Source: an uncultured Muribaculaceae bacterium (lineage in GTDB: Bacteria > Bacteroidota > Bacteroidia > Bacteroidales > Muribaculaceae). From it: DNA of 64,000 bases. The position numbers and the translations under genes are program-made. The stretch covers positions 10,891 through 74,890 of the forward strand of contig CAJUBL010000003.1 of NCBI GenBank assembly GCA_910584665.1, in the 5' to 3' direction. Of the stretch, positions 44,118 to 53,277 are shown one piece after another. How positions within the stretch are numbered: position 1 is the stretch's first letter; the number at the start of each line of letters is the position of its first letter. The notes under the pieces were generated by a model, which made no database searches, was not told where the DNA came from, and saw nothing but the letters and a program-made list of their open reading frames with translations.

Positions 44118-44512
44118 TGTCGCGTTGTTTATATTTTAACTAAAATAATATCAAGGTTATTAAAAAACCGACATATTCTAAAGACTGCGGTAACGCGTGA
44201 CGGTTTAAACCGTTAATGTATTTTAGTATTTCTGTGCAGTTTTTTGCATCCGGCTGTACGGCCTGATGTGGATCAGATCTTTTTCTTCATAATATGAGTG
44301 CTGTGAACATTGACATCTGTAATGTAATATTGATACCGGTATGTTCTATGATATATAAATCACTTTTTTCGCTTTTAATTTGGAAATTGAGTTTATTGAT
44401 GCTATCTTTGCAATGAAATACAGTCACACTATTTAGGGCCTCGCCGTCAGCTTCAAGGATGGTCGGGCACTTTATTTTTTTATGTATAACTTTTAAAAAA
44501 CATATAAGAACT
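44118..44512. other. 395-bp AT-rich gap between the divergent OMP and greA genes
   Basis: The gap holds the greA promoter (44379-44410), a 14-bp perfect palindrome ACGGTTTAAACCGT at 44200-44213, and an AT-rich leader before the OMP gene. I found no gene or structured RNA in it. No clear TAnnTTTG box was found for the OMP gene; TATTTTAG on the minus strand (44140-44147) is one mismatch off. Confidence 0.7.
44379..44410 (+). promoter_or_regulatory. greA promoter
   Basis: TTTG (44379-44382), 20 nt, then TATCTTTG (44403-44410), an exact match to the Bacteroidetes -33/-7 pattern. Transcription should begin near 44417, leaving a leader of about 95 nt before the greA start codon. Confidence 0.75.
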
Positions 44513-44983
44513 ATGGCTATAACCTTCATGACCAAGGATGGTTACCGAAAAAAAATGGAAGAGATCGCTTATCTGGAAAATGTAAAGCGTCCCGAAATAT
44601 CACGTGCTATCGCCGAAGCCCGCGACAAGGGTGATCTGAGTGAGAATGCAGAGTATGATGCCGCCAAAGAAGCTCAGGGTATGCTGGAGATGAAAATCTC
44701 TCAGCTCAAGGATCTTGTGGCCAATGCACGTATCATCGACGAGAGTAAGCTGAATACCGATGAGATTCAGATAATGAATCGTGTCAAGATAAAGAACATG
44801 GCCAACAATATGGTTGTTGAGTATACCATCGTCACAGACAGCGAGGCAAATCTCAAGGAGAAGAAGATAGCCGCCTCCACGCCTATTGCCCAAGGTCTGC
44901 TTGGACATAAGAAAGGTGATATCGTGGAGATACGTGTGCCTCAGGGCCTGATGAAGTTTGAGGTTGTCGAGATCGGATTTTAA
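44513..44983 (+). CDS. greA: Transcription elongation factor GreA
   Basis: A 156-aa factor that enters the secondary channel of RNA polymerase and stimulates cleavage of backtracked RNA. The N-terminal coiled coil with the acidic tip (GDLSENAEYDAAKE, about 40-53) and the C-terminal FKBP-like domain (IAQGLLGHKKGDIVEIRVP) are complete. I chose the ATG at 44513, which gives the usual family start; ATG candidates further upstream lie in the leader. The stop overlaps an ATG of the HIT gene frame. First gene of a four-gene plus-strand group. Confidence 0.96.
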   Translation: MAITFMTKDGYRKKMEEIAYLENVKRPEISRAIAEARDKGDLSENAEYDAAKEAQGMLEMKISQLKDLVANARIIDESKLNTDEIQIMNRVKIKNMANNMVVEYTIVTDSEANLKEKKIAASTPIAQGLLGHKKGDIVEIRVPQGLMKFEVVEIGF

Positions 44984-44997
44984 TGGAGGACTGCATT

Positions 44998-45390
44998 ATG
45001 GCGACATTATTTTCACGTATAGCAGCTGGCGAGATACCCAGCTACAAGGTGGCTGAGGATGACAGTTTTTTTGCCTTTCTTGACATTAATCCTGTCCAGG
45101 CTGGTCACACGCTTGTGATACCACGCCGCGAGATAGATAATATTTTCGATCTGAGTCAGGATGAATATGCCGATCTGCAGCGTTTTGCATGGCGTGTGGC
45201 TCAGGCTGTAAAAGCGGCAGTGCCATGCCGTAAGATAGGTGTGGCTGTAATAGGGCTGGAGGTACCTCATGCCCATATTCACCTCATACCTATAACCAAT
45301 GAGGGTGACATGGATTTCAATAACAAGAAGACATTGCCGGCAGAGCAGATGGAGAGACTTGCCGCTGACATTGCCCGCAATTTCAAATAA
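44998..45390 (+). CDS. HIT family nucleotide-binding protein
   Basis: A 130-aa histidine-triad protein, expected to hydrolyse nucleoside phosphoramidates or aminoacyl-adenylates. The triad HAHIHLIP (near 95-102) is intact, and the N-terminal FSRIAAGEIPSYKVAED and AFLDINPVQAGHTLVIPRR match HinT-like members. The start at 44998 is favoured over 44983 by a GGAGG 7 nt upstream, one of the few Shine-Dalgarno sequences in this window. It lies 14 nt from the greA stop, a pairing common in Bacteroidetes. Confidence 0.94.
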   Translation: MATLFSRIAAGEIPSYKVAEDDSFFAFLDINPVQAGHTLVIPRREIDNIFDLSQDEYADLQRFAWRVAQAVKAAVPCRKIGVAVIGLEVPHAHIHLIPITNEGDMDFNNKKTLPAEQMERLAADIARNFK

Positions 45391-45409
45391 TCAAGGTAAT
45401 TACCTGACC

Positions 45410-46492
45410 ATGAAACATTACCACTATCTTATGGCCGGCATGGCCCTGGTCGCTTTTGCGGCATGTAATCATACCGACAACTGGAGTGTAAGCGGTACTA
45501 TAACCGGAGCCGACGGCAAGCTGCTGACGCTGGAACGTTCTTACAACGGCATGTGGACGGTTCTCGATTCGGTGCGTCTTGACGAAAAGGGTGACTATGA
45601 GTTCAAGTCAGCACCCTTCGGGTATCCCGATATCTACAGGATATCGCTGGACGGCAAGGCATCGGCCTATTTTCCGGTAGACAGCCTTGACAATGTCACT
45701 CTATGTGGTGATGCCGCGACGCTGGCTACCGATTACCGGCTTTCAGGCACTGTCAGTGCCGAGATGCTGCAGGCGATCAATGGACTTATAAATAAGAAAA
45801 TCGCGTCGGTAGGACGTGATGCCGCTGTCGGCGATTCGCTGCTCAAGCGCGAGCTGTCGGGTATGGTCCTCGGTGACATGAGCAGTATCGTGTCCTATTA
45901 TATAATCAATAAGGAGATAGGAGGACGTCGGATCTTTGATCCGACCGATAAAGCCGATCTGCGTGTGATCGGAGCCGTGGTCAACGCCTTTTCGGCGCTC
46001 CGGCCCAATGACCCCCGCACACGTTTTATGGAACTGCAGTATATAGCTCAGCGCCGTGCGCTTAATCCTGTGACAACACAGGTTACTGCTACTGAGATAG
46101 GATTTCCGGAGATCAGGTTGCGCGATGTCGGCAACAATGAGCGGCCGTTGTCGGCCATAGTGGGTAACGGCAAGCCGGTGATACTTAATTTTACCGCCTA
46201 TGCGGCCGATAATTCGCCGGCAGTCAACCTCGCCCTTGCCGGTATTTATAATGCGGGCGGAGTCGAGATATATCAGGTGTCGATTGACAGAGACGAGTAT
46301 CTGTGGCGTGAGGCGGCCCGTAATCTGCCGTGGGTAGCTGTATTCAATTCGCCGCGTGACGGTGACCGGGTGCTTGTAGACTATAATGTGGGTGCTGTAC
46401 CTATGTCTTTCATTATAGATCGCAACGGTATGCTTCAGGAACGTGTCGAGGATATATCCAGGCTGTCAGAACTTATCGGGAAGTACAGATGA
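45410..46492 (+). CDS. DUF4369 lipoprotein with thioredoxin-like fold lacking CXXC
   Basis: A 360-aa lipoprotein: signal with lipobox FAAC (Cys19). An N-terminal DUF4369-type beta domain (about 25-125; SVSGTITGADGKLLTLERS) is followed by a helical linker and a C-terminal thioredoxin/AhpC-like domain (about 230-360; KPVILNFTAYAADNSPAVN, AVPMSFIIDRNGML). Where TlpA or ResA-type proteins have WCxxC, this has AYAADNSPA, so both redox cysteines are missing, while the cis-Pro loop (VPMSF) remains. It is thus unlikely to be an oxidoreductase and may bind peptides or glycans. The start ATG at 45410 gives the lipoprotein signal. Stop overlaps the next start (ATGA). Confidence 0.88.
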   Translation: MKHYHYLMAGMALVAFAACNHTDNWSVSGTITGADGKLLTLERSYNGMWTVLDSVRLDEKGDYEFKSAPFGYPDIYRISLDGKASAYFPVDSLDNVTLCGDAATLATDYRLSGTVSAEMLQAINGLINKKIASVGRDAAVGDSLLKRELSGMVLGDMSSIVSYYIINKEIGGRRIFDPTDKADLRVIGAVVNAFSALRPNDPRTRFMELQYIAQRRALNPVTTQVTATEIGFPEIRLRDVGNNERPLSAIVGNGKPVILNFTAYAADNSPAVNLALAGIYNAGGVEIYQVSIDRDEYLWREAARNLPWVAVFNSPRDGDRVLVDYNVGAVPMSFIIDRNGMLQERVEDISRLSELIGKYR

Positions 46493-47418
46493 GCTTTGAA
46501 GAGTCTCTGACAGTGGTTATACCGGTATATAACCGTGCCGCTGTCGTAGAGCGTACTCTTGATAGTGTCGCCGCTCAGACTCTGAGACCTCTGTCGGTTG
46601 TTCTTGTTGACAATAACTCGACCGATGATACGGCTCGGGTTCTTGAACGCTGGGCTATGGCCCGGCGTTCGTCGTCCTTACAGATAATTGTGACGACAGA
46701 GACAACACCGGGTGCTGCTGCGGCCCGTAATTGCGGACTGAGGCTCGCGACAGGCTCTGTTGTGATGTTCTTTGATTCTGATGATGTGATGTCTCCGCAT
46801 CTGTGCAGTGCGGTCGTCGATGCCTTCAGGGCAGACCGTGAACTGGGTATAGTAGGCTGGGATGTGGATATAACCAGAGCTGACGGCAGCATGTATACGC
46901 GCCGGTTTATCGTTGACGGCCGGCCCGTATGCAGGGCTTTGATTCATGGCCAGATGTCGACGGCACGGTATGCTGCCCGCCGTTCACTGTTTATTGAGGC
47001 CGGAGGCTGGAATGAATCGGTCGGAGTGTGGGATGATCTTGATCTCGGTCTGAGACTCCTGTCCCTCAATCCTGCAATGGGACGTGTCGGTATAAGGAAT
47101 GCAGTTACAGTCTATTACTCGGAAATGTCGATTACGGCTCAGGCCGATTCACGGGCTGTAAGTCCTGAGAAAGAGCATGCTCTTGACTGCTGTGAGGATA
47201 CACTGGCAGTGTCGGGAAATGTATGTGGATTACGTTGGGTGGATTATAGACGTGTTCTGCTGGCAGCCGAATATGCTTCGCGTGGTGACAGAGAGGCGGC
47301 GCGCCGTTTGCTTCAGAAGCTGCGCTGGGCTCCGCGCTGGGTCTGTCGCCTGCTGTATGTCAAACATCGTCTGTTCTCGCGGGGAACTTATCTTCTGGCT
47401 CCGTTCAGGCGTATATGA
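46489..47418 (+). CDS. Family 2 glycosyltransferase
   Basis: A 309-aa GT-A enzyme. The start VVIPVYNRAAVVERTLDSV, the VDNNSTDDT and the metal-binding FFDSDDVM (near 86-93) are classic for family 2 transferases, as is the later SVGVWDDLDLGLRLL. The C-terminal basic region lacks a membrane helix but may associate with the membrane surface. Donor and acceptor cannot be told. Its ATG overlaps the stop of the DUF4369 gene, so it is co-translated with it. Confidence 0.92.
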   Translation: MSFEESLTVVIPVYNRAAVVERTLDSVAAQTLRPLSVVLVDNNSTDDTARVLERWAMARRSSSLQIIVTTETTPGAAAARNCGLRLATGSVVMFFDSDDVMSPHLCSAVVDAFRADRELGIVGWDVDITRADGSMYTRRFIVDGRPVCRALIHGQMSTARYAARRSLFIEAGGWNESVGVWDDLDLGLRLLSLNPAMGRVGIRNAVTVYYSEMSITAQADSRAVSPEKEHALDCCEDTLAVSGNVCGLRWVDYRRVLLAAEYASRGDREAARRLLQKLRWAPRWVCRLLYVKHRLFSRGTYLLAPFRRI

Positions 47419-47468
47419 GATCTGTCGGCCGGAAATCTCTATATCATCTGAATTTCCGGGCTGTGTGA

Positions 47469-48755
47469 TTATTCGGATGTGAGCTCTTCGCGTGTCACGC
47501 GTATGAGCTCAAGCCTTACACCTTTCTTTCTGACGATCTCAAGGGTCAGAGGAGGCAGTACGATTATATCATTTTCGGCCGGTATCGAGCCTGTGCTGTG
47601 AAGTATATATCCGGCGAGCGTCTGGTACTCATCAGCTTCGGGAATGCTCAGATGGTATGAATCGTTGATGGTTTCGATTTCAATCCGGCCGGAAAACTCA
47701 TATACTCCCGGTGATATCTCCCGGGCGGTGACTCCGGATTTATCATGTTCGTCCTGAATGTCACCGAAGATTTCTTCCACAAGATCCTCGAGTGTGACCA
47801 TCCCGGCCGTACCTCCGAATTCGTCTACGACTATGGCCAGCGACCGTTTTTCGCTGAGTAACCGCCGCATCATCTTGTCAGCCATGAGGGTCTCGGGCGC
47901 GAAAAGTACCGGCTTCAGATGTTCCTTCCAGTTGACCGACGGGTCAAAAAGCTCGCTTACATGGATATAGCCCAGAACGTTATCAATATCTTCGCTGAAT
48001 ACCAATATCTTTGACCGTCCTGATCGGGTGAACAGCCGGCTTAGCTCGTCATAGTCGGTTGTGTCTATGTTTACGGCTACCACCTCGTTACGCGGTGTCA
48101 TGCAGTCTCGCAGATGTGTTGTAGAGAAATCGAGAGCGTTGTGGAATATTTTCACCTCGTTCTCGATACGGCTTTTGGCTCCGGTGTTGTCATCGATTGT
48201 CCGTTCCAGATACTGGTTGAGATCTCCTATCGACAGCAATGCCGGGCGCTGCTGGGAGTCTTCTATCCCGCACAGTTTCATAAGTCCCTTTGATATTCCG
48301 GTTGCTAACAGTGATATAGGATAGAGTATAAGGTATATCAGGAATATAGGAAGGGCAAAGTAACGTAGCGAGAGGTTAGGATTGATACGGAACATCGTTT
48401 TTGGCAGAAACTCGCCCGTGAGAAGTATGATGCCGGTGGAGATCAGAGTCTGTAAAAGCAGTACCGGCAGATCACTGCTGATGTGAGTCTGCAGCCATGG
48501 CTCTATAAGCTTTGCCATGCCCATACCGTAGATTACAAGAACGATATTGTTGCCTACAAGAATTGTGGATATGAAGAAGTCGCTGTGTCCGTAGAAAAGA
48601 TTCAGTATACGGCTTAGCGCTCCTCCTTTCTGGACATCGATCTCAAGTCTCACGCGGTCGCTGGTGACGAATGCTATCTCTACACCCGAGAATATGGCCG
48701 AGAAAATCAGAGATACAGTGCTTATTATGAGCCAGAGCTGTTGGTCGGGTGTCAT
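47469..48755 (-). CDS. CNNM/CorC (hemolysin C) family membrane protein
   Basis: A 428-aa inner membrane protein with a DUF21 (CNNM) membrane domain (about 1-180, four helices), a CBS-domain pair (about 200-335; LRDCMTPRNEVVAV) and a C-terminal CorC/HlyC domain (about 345-425; YEFSGRIEIETIND). Family members are linked to magnesium or cobalt efflux; the Bacteroidetes gliding protein GldE is a relative. The start overlaps the lptC stop (ATGA). Last of the coaX-OMP-lptC-hemolysin group. Confidence 0.93.
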   Translation of the reverse strand: MTPDQQLWLIISTVSLIFSAIFSGVEIAFVTSDRVRLEIDVQKGGALSRILNLFYGHSDFFISTILVGNNIVLVIYGMGMAKLIEPWLQTHISSDLPVLLLQTLISTGIILLTGEFLPKTMFRINPNLSLRYFALPIFLIYLILYPISLLATGISKGLMKLCGIEDSQQRPALLSIGDLNQYLERTIDDNTGAKSRIENEVKIFHNALDFSTTHLRDCMTPRNEVVAVNIDTTDYDELSRLFTRSGRSKILVFSEDIDNVLGYIHVSELFDPSVNWKEHLKPVLFAPETLMADKMMRRLLSEKRSLAIVVDEFGGTAGMVTLEDLVEEIFGDIQDEHDKSGVTAREISPGVYEFSGRIEIETINDSYHLSIPEADEYQTLAGYILHSTGSIPAENDIIVLPPLTLEIVRKKGVRLELIRVTREELTSE

Positions 48756-49576
48756 TTGTTGCTGATGTTTTGGTATTCTTCGTTGGTCTGGACGGCCTGT
48801 TGGTCTGTCTTGACGGGTATGAGATTGCGTCTCAGTGTCATACGTCTCGATGACGTGTCATTGTCAGTTCTCACGTTGCGGCGGTTCCGCGTCTGATGTC
48901 CGGTGTCGGTGCGTACCTCTGCTGATGCGGCTTCCGGACGCTTGCCGCCGACCGTATCGCCGGACGATGTCGATGCGGCGGAGTCCGCGTTCTGTCGGTC
49001 GTGGCGTTCGGAACGCATGCGGTCTATGGGGAGTATCATCTGCGGATGTAGCACTGTGTATTCAGTCATAGCTTCATTGCTTTCGAAACCGTATCCTTCT
49101 ATGATACGTTCCGAGCGAACTATGTGCATGAACGAGTCGCTGTAGACACGTCTTGTGTTCTGGTCCCAGAAGAGCTGGGGTGTGGCAAAACGGTCTCCGT
49201 CGGTGTTGCGCATGTTCACGTTTCCGTCAAACCGCCATATCTTGCGCGAACTGAAGTAGGTTGCCGAGTCGGTGCGGAAGGTGGCGTCGGTGTTCATGTT
49301 GTCGTCATACTTCTCGAGATACATTCCGTCGGGGAATGTCCAGTACGGAGTGTCGGCTTCCTCATACATTATCCATAGCGGGGCGGTGATGTGATAACGC
49401 GTATAGCCGGAGTCGCTGACATAGGTCGATACATCGGTAGTGAGCATCGTGGGGGCGTTTCCGGCATTGTCTATATCTGCAATACGTCCGTTATTATCGT
49501 CGCCACACGATACTGTGACCGACGTTGTCGCGAGCGTCAGGACTACGGTTACCGGTAACGATCTCAGAGAGTTCAT
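48752..49576 (-). CDS. lptC: LPS export periplasmic protein LptC
   Basis: A 274-aa protein with a lipoprotein-like signal (VSCG, Cys near 24). Residues about 45-190 show the LptC/LptA beta-jellyroll repeats: YHITAPLWIMYEEADTPYW, FPDGMYLEKYD, DSATYFSSRKIWRF, VNMRNTDGDRFATPQLFWD and YSDSFMHIVRSERIIEGYGF. It bridges LPS from the LptBFG transporter to the periplasmic chain. The C-terminal 70 residues are a polar, Arg/Thr/Ser-rich tail of low complexity absent from typical LptC. Nine nt after the OMP stop. Confidence 0.9.
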   Translation of the reverse strand: MNSLRSLPVTVVLTLATTSVTVSCGDDNNGRIADIDNAGNAPTMLTTDVSTYVSDSGYTRYHITAPLWIMYEEADTPYWTFPDGMYLEKYDDNMNTDATFRTDSATYFSSRKIWRFDGNVNMRNTDGDRFATPQLFWDQNTRRVYSDSFMHIVRSERIIEGYGFESNEAMTEYTVLHPQMILPIDRMRSERHDRQNADSAASTSSGDTVGGKRPEAASAEVRTDTGHQTRNRRNVRTDNDTSSRRMTLRRNLIPVKTDQQAVQTNEEYQNISNK

Positions 49577-49585
49577 ACCGTCAGA

Positions 49586-50866
49586 TCAGTGAATCTTGCT
49601 CTGGAAGAACCACATCTCGTTGAAGTTGATGCCCAGAGTGATCATTATGCAGTCTTCTTTGATGAGCGCCCGGGGAGAGGCCTGACGATGACGGTATTCG
49701 AGGCTGAGGTTGACTACGGACCGGAGCATCATGGAGTTGGCTGTCGGGAGGCCGAATCCTATCGAGGCTCCGTATTCGCGTACATTATTGCCGCGCACAG
49801 TGAGATAATCGTGAGTGTAGAATGCTCCCGCGCGGTATTGTATGCGTTGCAGGTAATTGCCGCGTGGGCGCGGGGTGAACTGCAGGCCGGCGTTGATTTT
49901 CCAGCGGTCGGAGAATTTCTCGGCGGCCTCGTAGCCTTCAAGAGCCTGATATCTTACCTTGCTCCAGGGCTGATAGGTGAAATCAGCCTCAGCCGTCAGA
50001 CGGTCGTCAAGTTCGTAGTTTACTCCTATGCCCCATGTCTCGGGCATTGAGAATTTGCCTTTGAGACTTGTATACCCTGTGGTGTCGGGCTGGACGGTAT
50101 TGTCTGAACTGTTGATGGGATAATGCACTCCGTAGCTATGGCCGTGGAATGACTTGCCGGGAGAGTATACGATACCTGCCGTGATGCGGTGACGGGGACT
50201 GATACGGTGACTGTATTGTATACCGAAGTCGAGTTTATAGTCGGTCACTTTCAATACTCGCTCGAAAAGTGACTGGTTGCCTTCGGCTGTAGTAACGTAG
50301 TTGTCATTGAGTATGTTGCCGAACATGTAAGAGATGTTAGCTCCTACGGTGAGTCCCCTGTATGGTCTGCCGGCCACTCCTAAGTACAGCAGGTTGATGC
50401 CGCCGCTACCCTGTCGTGAGCTTATTCCTGCATCCTCGCCCACTACATCTCCGAATGAGTATCCTACCTGGCTGTATGGCAGAAGACCTGCGCTTCCGCC
50501 CATGTATTTGCCCAGCGGGAACTGCATGGTGATATAGTCGAGTCCTCCCGAAAGATCTTTGCCGGTGATGTTTTTGCCGTCGGTACCTGGTTCAGTGCTC
50601 CAGGTCTGGCGCAGGTTACCTCCCATGTCGAAGAGGAATGTCAGTGTATCGATGGCGGCATACGAGGCCGGGTTCATTACGTTGATCTGGCGCCCTGAAT
50701 TCATGGCGTATCCGACGCCGCCCATGCCTCGTTGTGATGATGTGACATTGTCGCTCAGTATGCCGTAGCCTAAGCGGGAGTAGGGGGTGTTGGTGCTGTT
50801 CTGGGCTATAGCCGTGATGGTAGCGAGGGCTGCAGAGGCAGCGAGAATGATCTTAGTTATCTTCAT
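49586..50866 (-). CDS. Outer-membrane beta-barrel protein, FadL/OmpP1-like
   Basis: A 426-aa protein with signal peptide (about 1-21) and a barrel of alternating hydrophobic strands. The NTPYSRLGYGILSDN, RGMGGVGYAM and NPASYAAID segments recall the N-terminal hatch of FadL/PorV-like barrels of Bacteroidetes. In Bacteroidales this gene stands between coaX and lptC, as here, suggesting an envelope-biogenesis role, not yet defined. It overlaps the coaX stop by 14 nt. Confidence 0.82.
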   Translation of the reverse strand: MKITKIILAASAALATITAIAQNSTNTPYSRLGYGILSDNVTSSQRGMGGVGYAMNSGRQINVMNPASYAAIDTLTFLFDMGGNLRQTWSTEPGTDGKNITGKDLSGGLDYITMQFPLGKYMGGSAGLLPYSQVGYSFGDVVGEDAGISSRQGSGGINLLYLGVAGRPYRGLTVGANISYMFGNILNDNYVTTAEGNQSLFERVLKVTDYKLDFGIQYSHRISPRHRITAGIVYSPGKSFHGHSYGVHYPINSSDNTVQPDTTGYTSLKGKFSMPETWGIGVNYELDDRLTAEADFTYQPWSKVRYQALEGYEAAEKFSDRWKINAGLQFTPRPRGNYLQRIQYRAGAFYTHDYLTVRGNNVREYGASIGFGLPTANSMMLRSVVNLSLEYRHRQASPRALIKEDCIMITLGINFNEMWFFQSKIH

Positions 50867-51578
50867 TATACATTAATAGGTCATTGAGGCCGCGGTTTAC
50901 GAGGCACTCCTGGTAATCTGTCTTAAAGTCAAGTTTGGCGGCAAGCTCCTGTCCCCAGCCGCCGGATATCATAACAACGGCATCGTGTGGCAGGCGGGAG
51001 TGATAATAGGATATCTCGGCAATCACACCGTTGAAAGCCCCTGAACGCAGGGCGCTCTCGGTAGTGTTACCCCACAGACGGGTCTCTCCGCGGCTCGATA
51101 CCAGTGGCAGACGGGCTGTGTAGGCGTGCAGTGACTTCAGGCGCATGCCTATGCCGGGTGATATGTTCCCGCCGACAAAGTGGTTGCGGGCGGTGACTCG
51201 GTCATAGGTGATTGCTGTACCTGCGTCGACGATGAGAAGTTCTGTGCCGGGATGAAGCCTTGAGGCGGCGACAGCGGCGGCGACACGGTCTACTCCCAGT
51301 GTCGACGGGGTAGCGTAGTCTATGATCAGGGGTATAGGCGTTCCGTGAGTAAATTCGGTTGCCCGTATGCCATGTTCTTCCAGTATCTGCGGGAGCATGT
51401 CCTGCTGTTCGGCTACCGTGCAGTACATGGCCCTGTCAATATCATAACGGGCGGCAAGGCTTGTCAGCTCGTCGTCATCCAGTGATACAAAAGGCATGAA
51501 GTAGACGAGGTTATTCCCGTCCCAGACAGCCACTTTGGCACTGCTGTTACCCTGGTCTATGGTTAGAGTAAGTCCCAT
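50853..51578 (-). CDS. coaX: Type III pantothenate kinase
   Basis: A 241-aa ASKHA-fold kinase that phosphorylates pantothenate, the first step of CoA synthesis. Phosphate-1 motif IDQGNSSAKVAV (about 7-18), VDRVAAAVAA, phosphate-2 VDAGTAITYD and GNISPGIGMRLKSLH are all family marks. Typical length. First gene of a minus-strand group. Confidence 0.94.
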   Translation of the reverse strand: MGLTLTIDQGNSSAKVAVWDGNNLVYFMPFVSLDDDELTSLAARYDIDRAMYCTVAEQQDMLPQILEEHGIRATEFTHGTPIPLIIDYATPSTLGVDRVAAAVAASRLHPGTELLIVDAGTAITYDRVTARNHFVGGNISPGIGMRLKSLHAYTARLPLVSSRGETRLWGNTTESALRSGAFNGVIAEISYYHSRLPHDAVVMISGGWGQELAAKLDFKTDYQECLVNRGLNDLLMYNEDN

Positions 51579-51585
51579 TAGCCCA

Positions 51586-51593
51586 CAAAATTA
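51586..51593 (-). promoter_or_regulatory. -7 box very close to the coaX start
   Basis: The minus strand reads TAATTTTG (exact TAnnTTTG), ending 7 nt before the coaX start codon. If used, the transcript would have almost no leader. No TTG about 20 nt upstream. Confidence 0.35.
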
Positions 51594-51729
51594 CAAAAAC
51601 CTATCAAACAGTAAAATACTTTTAGTATTTTTAAGAGCTTGTTTCATAATAAATGTTGACGGATGACAGCGGTGAGGTGATTCTTTCTCTATATTTGATT
51701 TGACGGAACGAAATATTAAGGAGCCTGTA

Positions 51730-52437
51730 TTACGGACATGGCGCTGTTAGGAGTGTGTTCAGTATGTTGATGTCAACAAGGTCATCAACACCGTTGACAC
51801 GTCCGCGGTGGGTGTATTGCCACATGTACCACGTGTCGGGACCGGGTGGATCGGAGAATGAGCATATCCACAGCGGATAATCCGGGAAGCTGCTTATGAA
51901 TCTGCGGTATCCTCGTTTGTTGGTGTATAGCATCACATCGTAACCGTTGAGTTCCAGATGCCTGATCGCCTGTTCCAGAGCTATTACTATGCTGCCGGTC
52001 CCGTGAACTTCGGGGTTGCCCGATTCCTCTACATCGAGTGTTACCGGAAAGTCGAACTCCAGTCCTTTGATAACGTTCAGAAAATGATTGGCCTGAACAG
52101 CACCGTTGCAGTCAAACCTGAAAAAATGGTATGCTCCGACCTTGAGCCCGGCTTCACGTGCCAGACGGTAGTTATCGGCGAATTTCCTGTCGGTGAACGA
52201 TATTCCCTCTGTAGCTTTGAGCATCACGAACTGCATACCGGCCTCTCTGACAGCATTGAAGTCAATATCTCCGTTGTGGGCCGACAGATCAAGGCCGCGG
52301 ATCGGATAGAGTTCTTCGCTCGGTTCTATATGGGGGGAGAGGTATCGTCTCCATCCCCACCAGCTTACTGTCGCTATAATGGTCGTGAAGACGAGGAGTG
52401 CCGTTGTGCCAAGTATCCGGTTGCGTGTGATTTTCAT
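51730..52437 (-). CDS. Glycoside hydrolase family 25 lysozyme
   Basis: A 235-aa protein with an N-terminal membrane helix (about 9-27) and a GH25 muramidase domain. GLDLSAHNGDIDF supplies the first catalytic Asp, KATEGISFTDRKF and GAYHFFRFDCNG are conserved strands, and LDVEESGN supplies the catalytic Glu. Expected to cut the MurNAc-GlcNAc bond of peptidoglycan at the periplasmic face. The start overlaps the stop of the metal permease gene (ATGA). Confidence 0.92.
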   Translation of the reverse strand: MKITRNRILGTTALLVFTTIIATVSWWGWRRYLSPHIEPSEELYPIRGLDLSAHNGDIDFNAVREAGMQFVMLKATEGISFTDRKFADNYRLAREAGLKVGAYHFFRFDCNGAVQANHFLNVIKGLEFDFPVTLDVEESGNPEVHGTGSIVIALEQAIRHLELNGYDVMLYTNKRGYRRFISSFPDYPLWICSFSDPPGPDTWYMWQYTHRGRVNGVDDLVDINILNTLLTAPCP

Positions 52438-53252
52438 TGAGCTGGCTTTTGCGATACAATAATGTGTTTCATAAGTCGGGATATAAAGAAAACCGCCGCC
52501 ATAAGTGTGACGATTATGGCCGAGCAGGGTACATCACCGAGAGTCGAAAGTAAAAGACCTGCGACACATGTCACGACAGAGACGGCGACCGATATCCACA
52601 CAAGCTGTCTGAAGCGTCGGCAGAATATTTCGGCGGTCATCTGTGGCAGTGAGAACATCGACATCAGTAACATTATTCCGACGAGTCTTATTGTCAGCAC
52701 TATGCACACAGCGACAAGAACCGTCATCGCGTAGTTTATGAATGTAACCGGTAATCCTGATACCCGGGCGAAGTCACGGTCGAACGCACAGATTATGATC
52801 TTCTTATAGTATAACGTGAAGAAGGTTATGAGAACCACAGTGAATATTCCGAACACAATCAGGTCGGAGAGGGTGATTGTCAGTATGTTGCCGAACAGAA
52901 ACGAATTCAGTTCGGGTACGTATCCGGGGGTCATGAATACGAAGATCACACCGGCCGCCATGCCGACGGACCATACAACGGCAATAGCTGAATCTTCGCG
53001 TATGCGGTATCGGCCGGCCATCCATTCGACGCCTGCCGATGATCCGATTGCAAACAATGCGGCTGTGATGATGGGGTTGATTCCCAGGCAGTAGCCGAGT
53101 CCGAGTCCGCCGAAGCAGGCGTGGGTCACACCGCCCGATATCGCTACGAGGCGTCGGGTTATGATGTATGTGCCTATGATGGCCGACGCTATGCTCAGTA
53201 TTATTACAGCAATAAGCGCGTTCTGGAAAAATGTGTATCTGAGAATTTCCAT
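52434..53252 (-). CDS. Metal ABC transporter permease, ZnuB/ABC-3 family
   Basis: A 272-aa inner membrane permease with about eight helices of the ABC-3 family that imports zinc or manganese. GGVTHACFGGLGLGY and VVLIFFTLYY-type segments are typical. The ATPase (ZnuC) and binding protein (ZnuA) genes are not adjacent in this window. I used the ATG at 53252, which begins MEILRYTFFQNA; the upstream ATG at 53303 would overlap the preceding gene by 26 nt. Confidence 0.9.
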   Translation of the reverse strand: MEILRYTFFQNALIAVIILSIASAIIGTYIITRRLVAISGGVTHACFGGLGLGYCLGINPIITAALFAIGSSAGVEWMAGRYRIREDSAIAVVWSVGMAAGVIFVFMTPGYVPELNSFLFGNILTITLSDLIVFGIFTVVLITFFTLYYKKIIICAFDRDFARVSGLPVTFINYAMTVLVAVCIVLTIRLVGIMLLMSMFSLPQMTAEIFCRRFRQLVWISVAVSVVTCVAGLLLSTLGDVPCSAIIVTLMAAVFFISRLMKHIIVSQKPAQ

Positions 53253-53277
53253 AATGGTCTGGTTGAGAGGATCGGCA

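Noticed and set aside
44200..44213. 14-bp perfect palindrome ACGGTTTAAACCGT upstream of the OMP gene
   Set aside because: Isolated, with no second copy seen and no promoter box beside it; may be chance.
47429..47459. Inverted repeat CCGGAAAT..ATTTCCGG between the convergent GT2 and hemolysin genes
   Set aside because: Only 8-nt arms with a 15-nt loop and no U tract on either side; too weak to call a terminator.
51613..51631. AAAATACT/AGTATTTT hairpin upstream of coaX
   Set aside because: AT-only 8-nt stem in an AT-rich spacer; unstable and without supporting context.
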